From the NCBI GenBank assembly GCA_032622095.1, contig CP136062.1:131459282-131523281 (forward strand): a stretch of 64,000 nucleotides of DNA, written 5' to 3'. The notes beneath the pieces are model-generated. The model was given only the letters and a program-made list of their open reading frames with translations. It ran no database searches and had not been told where the DNA came from. Origin of the DNA: Siphonodentalium dalli (taxonomy: Eukaryota > Mollusca > Scaphopoda > Gadilida > Siphonodentaliidae). This document shows, piece by piece, positions 12,901 to 27,900 of this stretch. Numbering within the stretch: position 1 is the first letter of the stretch; each line of letters starts with the position of its first letter. The translations under genes were made by a program, and so were the position numbers.

Positions 12901-15900
12901 TCAAAACAACAAATTGAGGGTGAAGGAGAAGATCTCTCAATCTTTTCGACCATCCTGGGCGCTTCGCGCCCTATTACTATTATGTGTGTGTGTGCAATGA
13001 AGTATTTTCCGCATAGACTGTACTATATAGTTTTGAGGTCTGCTGTTTTCACTCATTTAGGGTTTCAAAGAATGTTGATGCTTTTACTTATGCTCGCATG
13101 TTCCTTCTTGAATTTAGCTCAACTGGAATTAAACTAGTACAGATGGAACAGTCATGGGAACAAACAGTATTCAAATATCAAATGTGATACCTCTTGTTCA
13201 GTGAAATGTAGACCGGCAGCTTCTCTGATTGGATTATCAAGAAATGCCATCATCATCTCTTTTGGTTTCGCGGTTGATGAAGCAAGATCTTCCACATCCT
13301 GTAAAGGCAAAAAGCTTCTCAGACAACTCAGACAGCACCAAGCTACTGTAATGCCCTAAATAATCGACTCCTTAACCACAGCAGAAATATGGGTAATTTT
13401 TCAGGATTTAGTCGGAAATATGGATTGTTACCATTCATCGGAAAGCTCTCAGTGAGAGTTTTCCGATGAATGGCATCAAGCCATATTTCCAACTAAATCC
13501 TGAAAAATTACCCATAATTCTGCTGTGGTTGAGGAGTCGATTATTTAGGGCATTACTGTATGTTCGGGACACTACTGATTTTATTAATAAATTGGCACAG
13601 ATTAAATGTACTATACCAGTTGAATCGATCATGTTCTGTCTTGATGTTAAAATGCTATATCCTTCAATACCCCGAAAAGAGGACATTGCTGCATGCAGAG
13701 AAGCATTATTATATGTTTGAGAATGTTTGCATTTGCAAAAAAAAGTTAGATATTAATCAGTTTAACTTGTCTGCACATCTGCACTTGTATTATCTTTGTT
13801 TAATTTCCTCAAAAATAATAATATCCCATTCCAATGTATATTTTTATAACAGCGTAGGAGAAACCATTTAGTAAAGAAAGGGTAATTAAAATGGAAAAAT
13901 GCTATGTACCTTTTGGTTTATCAGGAAATGTCTAAAATGTTCTAATGTCATCTCCCTGAAAACAAAGTAAATAAATCAATAATAATAATTCAATAACGTT
14001 ATAGTTCATGTCTATATTCTATACTGTCATTTTGATAGTAAACAATCAATACATCTATGGACAGTCTATGGTTGAGCATTTAAAAAAGTCAATTTATTCT
14101 AAAAACTGCCTTTTAGGTCAATAATATGTTACATTGATTTGTTTTATTGAGGTATAACACATGACCCAATACACAATCGACCAACCAACAAACAGGAATT
14201 AGTGTGCAAAAACACGGACATTGTCAATATTTCTTTATAAAAGCGCTGTTGACACTGAAACTCTATATTTAGACAAATATCCACTAGGACATTCCTCTGA
14301 CATACAAAATCAATTTCTTCACGTGTTACTCTCTATCTATCTAAAGGTATACCAAATGAAAAGCTCACTTATTGTTTTATTTACCTCAATCCATCAGAAT
14401 ACTTATTAAAATAATCTTTGAAATGATCTGTAACAACCTGCAATAAGATAAAATAAGATCAATAAAACATGGGCAGGATGGAAACCAACTTTAAAATATG
14501 CAAAGAAAGATAACTCTAGAACAGAAAATGCAAATAACGTCATTGGGCACTCTTTTGAGAGCAGTCATGATAACGAACATCCAAGCCATAGTTCATTCAG
14601 ATCTGATAACCCGTGGCTGAGATATCTGCGTGGACAGACAAATAAACCCGTAATTTTCAGATAAACAAAGAATGATAACACTAGAATGGATAATGTGAAC
14701 ATCATTTGCCCCTCTTTTGAAAGCAGACATGATGGTAAACCTCCATACCAAATTCGATTCAGATCTGATAACCCATTGATGAGATATCTGTGTGCATGGC
14801 CAAAAAACCCAGATTTCATGATAAATAAAGAAGAATAACTCAAGAACGGAAAACGTATATGTCATTTGCCCCTCTTTTGAAAGCAGTCATGGTGGCGAAC
14901 CTCCATACAAATTTCATTAGATCCAATAACCCAAGGCTAATATATGTGCCCGGAAAGATGGACAGATGGAAAAAGTCAATCCAGTATACCCTCCATTTTT
15001 CTTCAGGTATATAATAAGGCTTAAGGCCAATGTGCAGTGTATTTATTTCTTTTGTAAATTGACTATGTTTTCGTCGAAATTGTACTGACAACTGTGTGCA
15101 GATTTTTGTTTCAGAAAGCGTTATAATAGTCCAGTTTTGATATGCATGATATGATTTTCCTCAACCAAACAGTTCTTCTCTTTGAACTGTAATGTTAAAC
15201 TTGACATCACTATTGAATGGCAACTCCTTATCGTTGCCTCTCTGGCAAAATTTTGCAGGCAAGACTTATTATTCTATCTTAAATGAAATCCAGTATTAGC
15301 AGATACCGGTAGCCATTATTGGTCTCTTTCTTCAGTCTAGCAAGATACTATGAGCATCCAGAAGTTTTAGGCATAGACAGCATTGCAATTTGCATTGAAG
15401 GTACCACATTTTTTGTGGTAGAATTCAGAATATCTAGAATTGTACCACAAGACGACATCAATATACCCATAGGATGTTAGGAACACAGGCTACTGACCAA
15501 TCGGGAAGTATTAGCTAATTATCAACTAGTATGTTTGTTATGCCATATATATAAAAATATTAGGCAACTAAATTACCCATGAAAATGAAATATGTAGAAG
15601 TTGGATATAAAGAAAGCCTCATGTTAAGATTTGTTCTAACAGTATAGACAACCACATTATCATGGGTGCATGAGCTAAACATTACTTTCTGAAATTCATA
15701 AAGAAGCTGAAAAACAAAGCTGAAAATATTGGGCCACAATGTATAACTCTTGTATGGAATTCTCTGTGCCTTATTTTCATAGAGCATAAAACATTAGTCA
15801 AAATACAGCACTTACATTTGGTGTATAGACTAATTTTCTGTAGAATTCAGCAAACTGAAAGTATACAATTTCTCCCTTTTCTTCTTTGTCTACCTCCTGT

Positions 15901-18900
15901 AAGTGGACAATTGATTATAGATTTTATTTTGAACTAGCAAAGGAAGAGTCAGCGAAAGTTTATGCAGTAATTTTAATTATACCCTGCTTGAGCAATCATA
16001 GCAACCACCAGGTGGTTGTTTATACCTTAGGCCCAGGTGAATGGCGTCATATATTTTTTTCTATATCCATCAGTGATTTTTCAAAGATGGCGGGTATGGA
16101 TTTTGGAGAAATTGTCACGCGACTTCCGGTTAGCAACCGTGTGGAGATTAAAAAAAACGTAGAATTTGGGAATGAATCATCGCGATAAAAATGATAGTAA
16201 CTACTTCAGAACTTACGAAGAATTCACGTGTGATTTAGGTCTATTAGTATAATATAGACGAGAATCCAGACAAGATTTTACAATCCACGACACGTCTTGT
16301 CAAGTTGGCAGGTCGTCTCCGTCGTGACCACTGCATGATGTTACATAAATTATTCTTAGCCTAATGTCACTGAAAAACGGCAAATTTGAGGCACATCATG
16401 TGTGGTTGCTCCACTACGTGTCACGTATGATTCATATTAAAACTAAGGAGGCTGATATTTACCAGTTAATTACTGAGATGATTATCATGATTTATCCTTT
16501 CTTCTCCTGTCAGTTATAAAAATATTTATAGGAATTGTCTATTCTTCATCTGGAGGGTGTTCAGGATATAAGACCAGACGTAAGATGTACGAAAAGAAGG
16601 ATTCCTATTCCCAGGTGGAAAATTTTCAGATAATAGCAACAACAAGCACATGTTGGTGCTTATACCTTTGGCACAGGTGAACGATGACGTCAAATAATTT
16701 TTTCTATATTTTCTATAGCGATGAGCCAAATTCCGGTGGTTTGTGGATTAGACATATAATCAATTTCAAGATTTCAATAGAATATTTCTGACAAGCTGAT
16801 CAAGATGAGAAACTAGGGAGAAAACAGGTGAAAACTAGGCAGGATAAAGAAGTTTAGACATCATATGGCTTATTAACAGGACTCAAGGCCATTGGAGTGG
16901 GTTCAAGCTAAATAATATAAAACTTTGTAAAATATATATCATCAACAAGTACAGAAATGCCCAAAATATATGACCCCCTTAACCACAGCAGAATTATGGG
17001 AAATTTTTCAGGATTTAGTCGGAAATATGGCTTGTTGCAATGAATGGCAGCAAGCCATATTTCGGACTAAATCCTGAAAAATTTCCCATAATTCTGCTGT
17101 TGTTTAGGGGTCGATTATTTAAGACATTACTGTACATGAAAAAAATTAATTGACTGTTCTTATTTTCATTATAAATAACTCTCTAATAGTGAGATTACGC
17201 ATGTCAAAACTAATGTTATCTAAACATTACAGTTAATTACCGATAAAGTCCAATTCGTTCAATAAGATGCCAAAGTTTAATCAAAACTTGACAGTAAACA
17301 TTGGAAAAGGTCAAAGTATTGAAAAATATTCTGAAAATCATATTCAAACTAAAATATTTGAACTTACTATACAATTTTGTTGACAATTCTCTGTAATTGT
17401 TTTGTTTACATAACAATGGTATCAACATGTGAAATTTCATTATTGGAGAACTATCAATAATGAATATAAGAACAAACTTGATCAATTTCTCCATGTTCTT
17501 CTTAGTGGTGATGATTTTACGACTTTTATATTTTATCCACTGCGAGTGGCTTGGGTCTCTTTAACCCTAACCTTAAATAATCTGCAACTAACCTGAAACT
17601 TCTCATGAAGTTTATTTGTTCGAATTTTAATGTTGATTCTGGGCATCCATCCTTTCATATTTTTCAGGGTCACACTGGAAAAATTAGATAAAATATTATA
17701 GTTTAAAAACAAAAGAGATTAACGTTTTGGCCGCTATACGTCCATACTGAGTACAGACATAAACTGTTAGTCAGCTTTACATCTGTACTGAGTACAGACC
17801 TACTTTCAGAGACTAGCAGTTGGCCATTACTCATAACCTGAACTCAGAAATGATTGCATCGGAACAACGGTATCTCGATGTTGAAGGAGCGTATTATGTT
17901 CCATGATTATGAATGAAAACAAACTTTCAATGGAATCAAGTTTTATAGTTTTAGGGATATTCCCGTTATATTTTTCCACTGGAAAATGGCCATATCAACA
18001 GCCCAGGACACAACGTAATTATGTCATTCAGCAGTGAACAGGTTAAGAGTATTTTTCCTAGCAATCAGTCAAAGACAAAAATTGTATTTTTTTAAAAATA
18101 TATACAATGATATTAAAACTAAAGAATTGTTTCTCTGAAATAATATGCCATATCTTGAATATGACAAAAGAACTCTACACATAGATACAACACAGATTGA
18201 TCACGTGGGGAATCACATGGTTTCGAGTTGTTGAGTATCACGCATTCAAAATGGCCGAGCATAAACGTGACCAGAAACGAGAAGAAAAGGTAATAAAATA
18301 TTAGGATAATGATATATTACATAGTATTTTGGCAGCTTCGAGCATATGCTATACTATTTTTCAAACAACCTGATACCTCATTTGTGTCCAAACTCACAGT
18401 TGTGTGCTCAAACATTCTGACCGAAGTTGTCAGTTGAAGGATTCTACTAGATGTATGGATTTTGTGTATTCTACGAACCTCTGACTGGCAACTTTGGTCA
18501 GAATGTTATAGAAAACTACAGAGTATTTCCAAACAAATAAGGTATCAACTTGTTTAAAAAATAAACTTGCATATGCTCGTAACAGTCAAACTGCTATGTT
18601 TTGTGTCAGTACCTCGTATATTATGTTTTTGTGCGTTTGCACATTTTGAATGCGTGGTACTCACCAACCTCGAAACCACATGATTCCCACCATTTTGATA
18701 TATACATAAAACAAATGCTGATTTCTCTTAACACTTTCATGATGGGAGTTGCGCTGATGCAACATTAAAGATCCTGTGCCAGTGCATTCTCTTATATATG
18801 CGAGTCTCCCATAGGGAGCCTCGCAAATATAAGAGAATGCACTGGCTTACATTTCAAGATAAATATTGTTAGGCCAATGAATGCTCTTATATATGAGAGG

Positions 18901-21900
18901 TTCCCTATGGGAGACTTGCATATTTAAGAAAATGCATTGGCACAGGGGTTTTTTGCCAAATTTTTGCCGCAAACTCTCTTCTGACATCATGATGTTGGCT
19001 GCCTAGTCCGGGAGCTAATAGGGGTACCCTTGCACCCCCCCCCCCCCCCTGGGACTTAACTTCACCCCACTCATTTTGTTCCTTATTATGTCCTTCAACT
19101 TTTAAGCAATGTTAACAAGAAAAAAAAGTGGCTGTGTAGACTCTAGACAAAATGGCGTCCATCATGGCCGCCGTTTTTCAGCCCAGACCCTAAGTCAGTT
19201 TATGCAAATTATAGCGGGAAAATCTTGTAAAATGTATACAAATGTATATATTTTCGTGAAGCTGAGACATAATGACACATTTATGAGCCAAAATTTAAAC
19301 TCACCATCCAAGATGGCCGCCAAAATGGCCACCGGAAGTTGAAAATATAACATTTTTTCACAAATGTCTTCTAGATCAATTCATGCTGTTTGGAACTGGT
19401 TGAGTAATGCAACTTTATTTTGTGTTTTGTATATTAACTGATCATTGGAGCAACGAAATATGCAATTATTGGGGTCCTAACCCCTTCCGATCCCTCAAAA
19501 ATTCGATTTTACAGAATGCGGTATAAAATTTCACAAAAAATCACAATTGGGATTCTAGTCATATTTCAACAAGAAATGAACAGAACTTTGTAATGTAAGT
19601 GAGGCATATCATTAACTATTAATATTCCAAATTACTGGAACCAAAATTCTTACTTTGGCTCAAAATGGCTGCCAATATGGCCACCAAAATATGGAAAATG
19701 GTAAATATTACGCCAGCGTGTCCTGCAATCGCTTACAAGTTGTGGTTGATGTATAAAATTGGCTATTCTGCATTCTATACATTGAATACTAACATGTCTG
19801 ATGCACCATGGTTAATTGTTACTATTGTCACCCCTGACATCGTCAAAAATATTGGACTTTTCTCTCAAAAACTTGACATAAATATGGGCAAAAATTAACT
19901 TTTCAGGTTTGGACCATTTTTTCAGGTAAAATATAACTATCTTTGGATTGAAAGGTGTTTATTGTTTTGGTCTATTTTAAATGTATCACACTACAGTGTT
20001 TATAGACTGAATTGCTCAAGATGGCTTCCAAAATGGCAACCAAATTTGTAGAATGTTAATTTTTTACCTATATCCCGAACATTCTCTGCATTATCCGAAA
20101 AGGTAGCATAAGTTGTGACTCACTTGGTTATTATACATGTTATTTAATTAACTGACAACTACATGTTCTATTCTGGTTGTCTCAGTTCCTTTTGGAGCAT
20201 GACAAATTCATTTTAAAGTATGCAATTTTGCTGAGAACCTCTTTTGTAATTTTGGCCACATTTATTGAAAGGAAATGGGCAGAACTTTGATACAGAACTG
20301 AGATGGATCATAATCTTTGGCTATTCTGGTCCATTATGATAAAAAAAAATGTCAACATGATACAGTGTGGATGCCAAGATCATAGCCAGGGAGTTACTCT
20401 ATGATCATATGTGAGGTGAATAGGTATACAGGGAGTTATAGTATGTCATGACTGATGTGAGTAGGTATACAATGAGTGACTATATGGTTATTAGTGGGTT
20501 GTCCATGGTAAGATGCATCTAGGTATACAGGGAGAGGTCATGGTCAGGTGTGAGGTCAATCGGTATGCATGGAGTGACTCTATGGTGTATGATTGTGTAT
20601 ATTCAGTACGGGTGCAACCGGTGTACCTGTATGGTCATTGGTGTGGTGTATGGATATAGCTACATGGTCATCTATGTGTTGATTATGTATATATGGAGTG
20701 ACTGTAAGGTCCTGGGAGGTATGTGCATGTGTTGTCTGTATGATCATGGATGGGGTGTGTGGATAAATAGGGAGTGATTTTATGGTTACGGGTAATGTGT
20801 ACAGGTATACATGGAATAACTGTACGGTCTACCTGGAGTAAGCTGGGTGGACATTATCGAGGGTGTGGTTATATAGGGAGTGTCCGTGTGGCAATGGTGG
20901 GATGTATATTTATATATCTCGTGGATGTATTATCATTTGTGGGTGTATAAGGCTTAGCTGTATTATCATGGATGGCGTGTATGATTATGCAGTGAATTGC
21001 TGAATTGTCATGTGTGAGGTGTATATGCAAGTATGGAGTGTTTGAGTGGTCGTGTGTGCGTTTTTTTGTATATCTGGAAGGGCTGAATGGCCATTAGTGA
21101 GGTTTACATGTATACCTGGAGTAAATCTATAGTCTAGGGTGAGCTGCATATGTATATCGAGTGGTTATATGACTATGTGTGTCAAATAGGTATACAAGTA
21201 GTGACTGTATGGTTAATAGTGAGATGAGAACATGTAGGTATACAAGGCAGTAGTGACTGTATGGTCACAAATGTAATGAACATCTATACAGGGGGTGACT
21301 AAATGGTCATGTGTCAGGCGTATGAGTATACCTGGTGCTCCTGTTTGGTGACTCGTGGCGGTATGGTCATGTGTAGGTTATACCAGTATAACACGTGTTG
21401 CTTTATTGTCATGGGCATGGATGAGGTGCACATGCATACATGGAGTGACTATAGTGACATGGGTGGGGTGTATTAGTATATCTTGAGTGGCTATTCGGCT
21501 ATGGTGTGACAAATAGGGATACAAGGAGTGACATGGCCAATGTTGAGGCGAATATGTATACAAGGATTGACCATGATCATGTATGAATGTTTTGAATAGG
21601 TACACACAGGGTGACTATATGGCCATAGGTCAGATGAAGGAGTATACCAGGTGACATGGGTGAGGGTATGAGTATGAAGCGAGTGGCTATATGGCCATTG
21701 GTGAGGTGCATATGTATACCAGAATGATTTTATGGCCATTGTTGTGGTGTTGATGTAGATATTGATTGTCTATTTGACCATGCGTTTGGAGAATAGGTAT
21801 ACATGGGGTGACTTTATGGCCAATGGTGAGATGAATGGGTATACATGGAGTGACTATATGGTTATGGGTCATGTTTAGGAGTATACCCGGTGTGCCTGCA

Positions 21901-24900
21901 TTGTGACGCATGGCTGTATGGTCATCCATGGTCATGGATCAGGTGTACACGTATACAGTGGGTCACTATATTGTTATGTCTGTGGTGTTTATGTATATAT
22001 GTAATGACTGTGTGCTAATGGGTGGCTATCACTTTCCACGCTTAACACCCCCCATCTACATAAACATCATCAAGATGGAGAACTCTCTGACATGACCTCT
22101 TTATTGATTAACATACCCTTGAGTTATTGTAGAAGGCGATAGCCACCCAAGATAGAACGCACCCATTACCACCAAGATATAACCCACCCATTACCCAAGT
22201 CACTCCATATGTACATAAACACCACACAAATGACAACATAGTAACCCACTTTATACACGTACACCTGATCATGCAGCCATACTTGGTTATACCCGTACAT
22301 ACCACAAATGACGATACAGCCACGAGTCACCATGCATGAACACCAGGTATACACCTACACCCGACGCATGACAAAAAGTCACTCTATGTATACATATTCA
22401 CTACATTCACGATCATACAGTCACTCATTGTATACATATTCACCTCACCATGGACCATACAGCTGCTACATGTATACCTATTCGCCATACACATGACCAT
22501 ATAGTCAATCCAGGTAAACATATTAATCTCAGTTCCGTCTCAAAGTTCTGCTCATTTCCTTTCAATAATATGGCCAGAATCACAAAAGAGGTTCTCCGCA
22601 AAATTCCATACTGCAACTTTAAAATGAATTTGTCATGCCCCATACGGAACTGGAACAAATATAATAGAACGCATTTGTCAGTTAATTAACTAATACGTAA
22701 AATAACCAAGTGAGTCACAATTTGCTATCTTTTTCGGATAACGCAGAGAATAATGTTCGGGATATGTTAACTTTTAACTTTTTACAAATTTGGTTGCCAT
22801 TTTGGAAGCCATCTTGAGCATTTCAGTCTTTAAACATCACAGTGTGACACACTTAAGATAGACCAAAACAATAAACACATTTGCTACCAAAGATAGTTGC
22901 AGTTTACTTGAACAAATGGTCGAACCCTGAAAAGTGAATTTTTGCCAATATTTTTGTCAAGTTTGTGAGAGAAAAATCCCATATTTCTGGTGATGTCAGT
23001 GGTGACAATAGTAAAAATGATCCATGGTGCATTAAACATGTTAGTATGCAATGTATAGAATACAGATTAGCCAATTGTATACATCAACCACAACTTGTAA
23101 GCGATTGCAGGACACGCTGGCGTAATATTTACCATTTTCCATATTTTGGCGGCCATATTGGCAGCCATTTTGAGCCAAAGTAAGAATTTTGGTCCCAGTG
23201 ATTTGGAACATTAATAGTTAATGATATGCCTCACTTACATTACAAAGTTCTGTTCATTTCTTGTTGAAATATGACTAGAATCCCAATTGTGATTTTTTGT
23301 GAAATTTTATACCGCATTCTGTAAAATCGAATTTTTGAGGGATCGGAAGGGGTTAGGACCTCAATAATTGCATATTTTTTGGCTCCAATGATCAGTTAAT
23401 ATACAAAACACAAAATAAAGTTGCATTACTCAACCAGTTCCAAACAGCATGAATTGATCTAGAAGATATTTGTGAAAAAATGTTATATTTTCAACTTCCG
23501 GTGGCCATTTTGGCGGCCATCTTGGATGGTGAGTTTAAATTTTGGCTCTATTTCTATTTTGAGTTATAATAACAATGACAGTCTGAAATAATTAGCGCAC
23601 ATAATATAAACTTGTTCAGTGACATTATTTATTGAACAAATATATTTATTTTATGGCAAAGATGCAGTTACAACTTGCAGTATATAGCAATGTCCAAATA
23701 GAACAACCATTCAGATGATGACCAACTGCTTAAGGTGTTATACATGGAAGTCTATGACAAACCAGCACATTCACCAATTAACCCTTTACCCAACAGAAGG
23801 GCCCTGTGCCAATGCATTCTCTTATATATGCGAGTCGACCATAGGTCGCCTCGCATATATAAGAGAATGCATTGGCTTAACACATTAAAAATTGTTAAAG
23901 ATTGTAAGAAAAAATGGTAAAAAGTGTTAAAAAAAGATTTTTTTTAGGCCAATGCATTCTCTTATATATGCGAGGCGACCTATGGTCGACTCGCATATAT
24001 AAGAGAATGCATTGGCACAGGGTATAACTGTAACTACCACAATGTGGTCAAGGAGCCGGTTCCAATGATATCCATATTTGTATGGTTCTATTTTTATTTG
24101 GCCGGTTTTGGCCGGTTTGTTGGGTAAAGGTGTCTGATAAATAAGATAGGCCAACCATACAATTTCATAGATCTGTATACTAACATTGACTTAGACGCCA
24201 CCTACCAGTACACTTACTTTGATAACTACTCCATCGGCAATTCAATCTGTTAAACCAACATATGTAGTGAAGATTATTTACTTAACAATTGTGGCTCTGA
24301 AGCCAGAAATTTGCCATCAAAATGGTAGCCGACTGATGGTTAAACAATATATGATACCATGATGTCGCGCAAGGGTCTTGACGCCAGACAACGTAATTTG
24401 CCCGGGCTTGGCATTGAATGAGTTAAATACACACATGACATAAGAAGGCAACTGCACAATGTATTAAACGATCAAGTGTACTATTTAAAAACAATTATGT
24501 CAAGATGAAAATCTTGCAATATCAATAATATTAACCTTTCATGATGGGAGCTAAGCTGGTACATCATTAAATACCCTGTGCCAATGCATTCTCTTATATA
24601 TGCGAGTCTCCCATAGGATGCCTTGCATATATAAATGAATGTACTGGCTTACAAGGTCAAGGTAAATACTGTTAGACCAATGTATTCTATTATATACCGG
24701 TATGTGAGGCGCTCTATGGGAGACTCGCATATATAAGAGAATGCATTGGCACAGTGTTTTCGCAAATTTTCAGGAAGTTCCAGTTATGGAAGGGCTAAAT
24801 GCAGGGCTCGATATGTTCACCTGTCTCTGACAGGTCATTGTTTCTGGGTGACAAATAGAGTGTTATGCTACCTGTCACCTATGACAAGTGAGTGTACTCT

Positions 24901-27900
24901 GCAGGCTCCTGTCAGGGAAAGTAGAATGATAGGGCCAATACTATGAAATATCCCTTGATCTGAGTTTGATATATTCATACCATTATACTGAGATTTATTT
25001 CGAATTTTAGACTGTTGCCAATCAATATCTCTAAATTTTACCAGGCAGTTTCGGAAAATTTCATAATTTCAAATATTAAAATCACAATAATATTACTGTT
25101 ATGGCTAGTTGCACTATTCAAAATTAGAAAATTATTCATATGTAATGAATTATCTGATCTGACCACCCCTCAAAGACATCTTAGAATCCCACAAGTACAG
25201 TAATGCCCGAAGTATATGACCCTTTAACCAAAGCAGAATTATGGGAAATTTTTCAGGAATTAGTCAGAAATATGGCTTGTTGCCATTCATCGGAAAGCTC
25301 TCACCGAGAAATTTCCCATAATTCTGCTGTGGTTTAGGGGTCGATTATTTAGGAGATTACTGTATGAGACAAGTAGGGACAAATTTTACTGGTTCCTTAT
25401 GGCAAGAAGAATTTTGGAACATTTCAAGGGCTGCAATAATCTATCAAACAAAGTAAAACTATTCACCTTTCACTGCCTGCTTTCTCTAGAAGGGAGAATT
25501 CTTTCCTCAACCACCTGTGAATTATCAAATATTAACATTAACCCATTCTATAATAAATATTTACATGATTTAATATTCAACCTATGAGTCATTGCATCTC
25601 ATCTAATTTTAACCCTTCCTATATTAAATGGATTCTCGCAGTCAGTTAAAAAGTATAGATTGGAATGGTCTATTATTCATCTGCATGGGTTTTCAGGGAA
25701 AATAAGCAGACAACAGCTAGATAATACAAGTACAGAAAAAGTCATACTTATTGGAGGGTAATGTTCAGTACATTACAAGTCTGGACATCATCATTGACAA
25801 TATTGGAATGCGATAAAGAGATGTGGTATTGTTGCTTGACATTATTCTATCATTTTGTGAATCCACAGTGCAACTTGATCATTTTGACTATTATCAACCC
25901 AAAAGTCATAATCTAATAACCATGTACCGGTATTTGCATTTGCAATGGTCATGTGACTCAGACGACTTCCATTCAATGGTCATGTGACTCAGACGACTTC
26001 CATTCAATGGTCATGTGACTCAGACGACTTTCATTCAACTTTCATTTATTGTCTGTTTCAAAACATTTGATGAATTTCTTATCCCATTAGTGAAAGAAAT
26101 TTGCTCACATAACATACTACCAAGACTGACTGAGTTTAAGGTGCCTGTCATTTTCAGAATGAGGTCTCCAGTGGGTGAATTTAGTGACGCTATGCTGCAT
26201 AGTGGGCTAGCATCACTAAATTCAAAATCTGGGACCCTCAATCTGCTTAGGCATCATTTGCTATGGGAGACATAGACCCAGATTGAAGTTTCCAAATGGT
26301 GAATATTGTGATGTACACTCATTTGGAACCTCGATTATGCAATGTGTCATCTGCCAATTTAACCCTTTGAACCCGACTGGCCGCAAAATTTTGCGGCCCG
26401 TCAGAAAACATTCATATATCCGGCTGGCCGCTTTTGCGGCCAGTAGCATTCAGTGACATCATAAACATATGTAGCATGTTTATTTTTGTTATAACCATTG
26501 GTATATGCACTTATATCTATGTGAATGATCCCCAGGAACTTCAGCAGTGCCATGGGTGCATGTGTATGTGTTTGTTGCCGACTAGTTGGGGTAGGAAAAT
26601 ATGCACATGCACACAATTCAACAAACGTACATTATTTGAAGGGATTCGCGTAACGCTCTATGTTGTTGCACGGTTTGCAGGATTGTAGAAAGACACCATT
26701 TCGGTCACTCTTCTGGGTTTAAATTATATTTGTATACATAATCAGTGTTCTAGCATATGTGAGGAAGGCGTAGTCACCTATTTGAGTCGATTTGTTTGCG
26801 CATGAGCATAGGATACAATGATAAATGTATGGGATTTTGCGTAATGATGCAATCACATCAAGGATCCCCATAAAAAAGTCTATCAATTTGCATTATGCAG
26901 TTGCACGTTTCGACATTGAACCAGAGTAGTTCTGTGGAAAGGGTTTGCATGGTCACAATACACAATCTAGTTCGATCTACTTGCGCGTGCGCATTAAAAC
27001 ACGTGTCAAGTCGTGCATTATTGAGCAATTCTGTAAAGTTTAAGACCAGTGGCACCATTTGCTTATGACCATGACCATGCCCCAGTCGATGTCTAAAATG
27101 GGACATGATGCCATTGAATGCACAGGGAAGAGGTGTCATTCGATCACTTGGGGCATATGCTTAGCAACCATTGATACTGTTAAATACAAGTTGGGTTCAC
27201 TCGTTTGACCAGATATATCTCAAATTTCAAAATAGGGTATTGACTTCATAGAAAACGCAGTTTCTTGGCACAGAATTACGACACTATAACCTATAATTGC
27301 ATATTATAGTAGTTGCATAGAAACCATTACCAGGGAGTGATCATGTGATAAAGTATACTAATCTTTAAAATACTCAGTGGTCTATGGGAACATACCTGTA
27401 CAGTTTCAGACCTGTGGCACCATTTGGACATAACAATCACCATGTGCATGCCAAGGAATGTCTAAATTGGGGCATAATACAATTGAATAGACAGGGCAAT
27501 GGTGTCAATCGATCATTTTGTGTATTTGCTTAGCAACCGTTGCTACCGTTAAATACAAGTTAGGTTCACTCTTCTGGCCAGATATATCTCATATTTCACC
27601 ATTGGGTATTGACATCATCCTATACACCATTTCCTTGAGCTGAATTACGACGATAAAAGCTATAATTGTATTTTACTTTCAATATTGGGTAGTTGCCTAG
27701 CAACCGTTACCAGGGAGTGTCCATGTGGCAATGTAACCCGATCTTAAAAACATCAATGGTCCATGGGGAACATACCTCTAAAGTTTCAGACATGGGACAC
27801 CACTTGAACATAAACAACACCATAACCCTAAACCCTGCATACAATAAGTCAAAACACCACTGGGAGCCCAGGGTGTCGATCGTTATGGGGAGCCAGGGTC

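Larger units (their letters stand above)
19285..23548. mobile_element. 4.26-kb inverted-repeat element with minisatellite core
   Basis: The left end GAGCCAAAATTTAAACTCAC is the exact inverse of the right end GTGAGTTTAAATTTTGGCTC. Matching continues for about 1.1 kb (19285-20390 against 22510-23548), including AAGATGGCCGCCAAAATGGC and its inverse. The middle is a minisatellite, forward at 20390-22020 and inverted at about 22140-22510. Possible 3-bp target duplication TAT (19282-19284, 23549-23551) is weak. No transposase is encoded, so it is non-autonomous or a composite foldback. It lies in the PLC-gamma intron between the LKNM and WLRKEF exons. Confidence 0.85.

Noticed and set aside
18729-18965. 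Paired hairpins as a CRISPR array or microRNA cluster
   Set aside because: The hairpins are parts of a transposable element with TTAA-type ends and dispersed copies; there are no regular spacers, and nothing suggests a processed small RNA.
20550-22689. Overlapping ORFs on both strands as coding genes
   Set aside because: They are translations of the degenerate 45-bp minisatellite; repeated histidine/valine/tyrosine text follows from the repeat unit.
25399-25587. Plus-strand ORF of 62 codons as a gene
   Set aside because: It is the shadow of the minus-strand PLC-gamma micro-exon 25467-25514, which has splice signals, phase and the WLRK motif.
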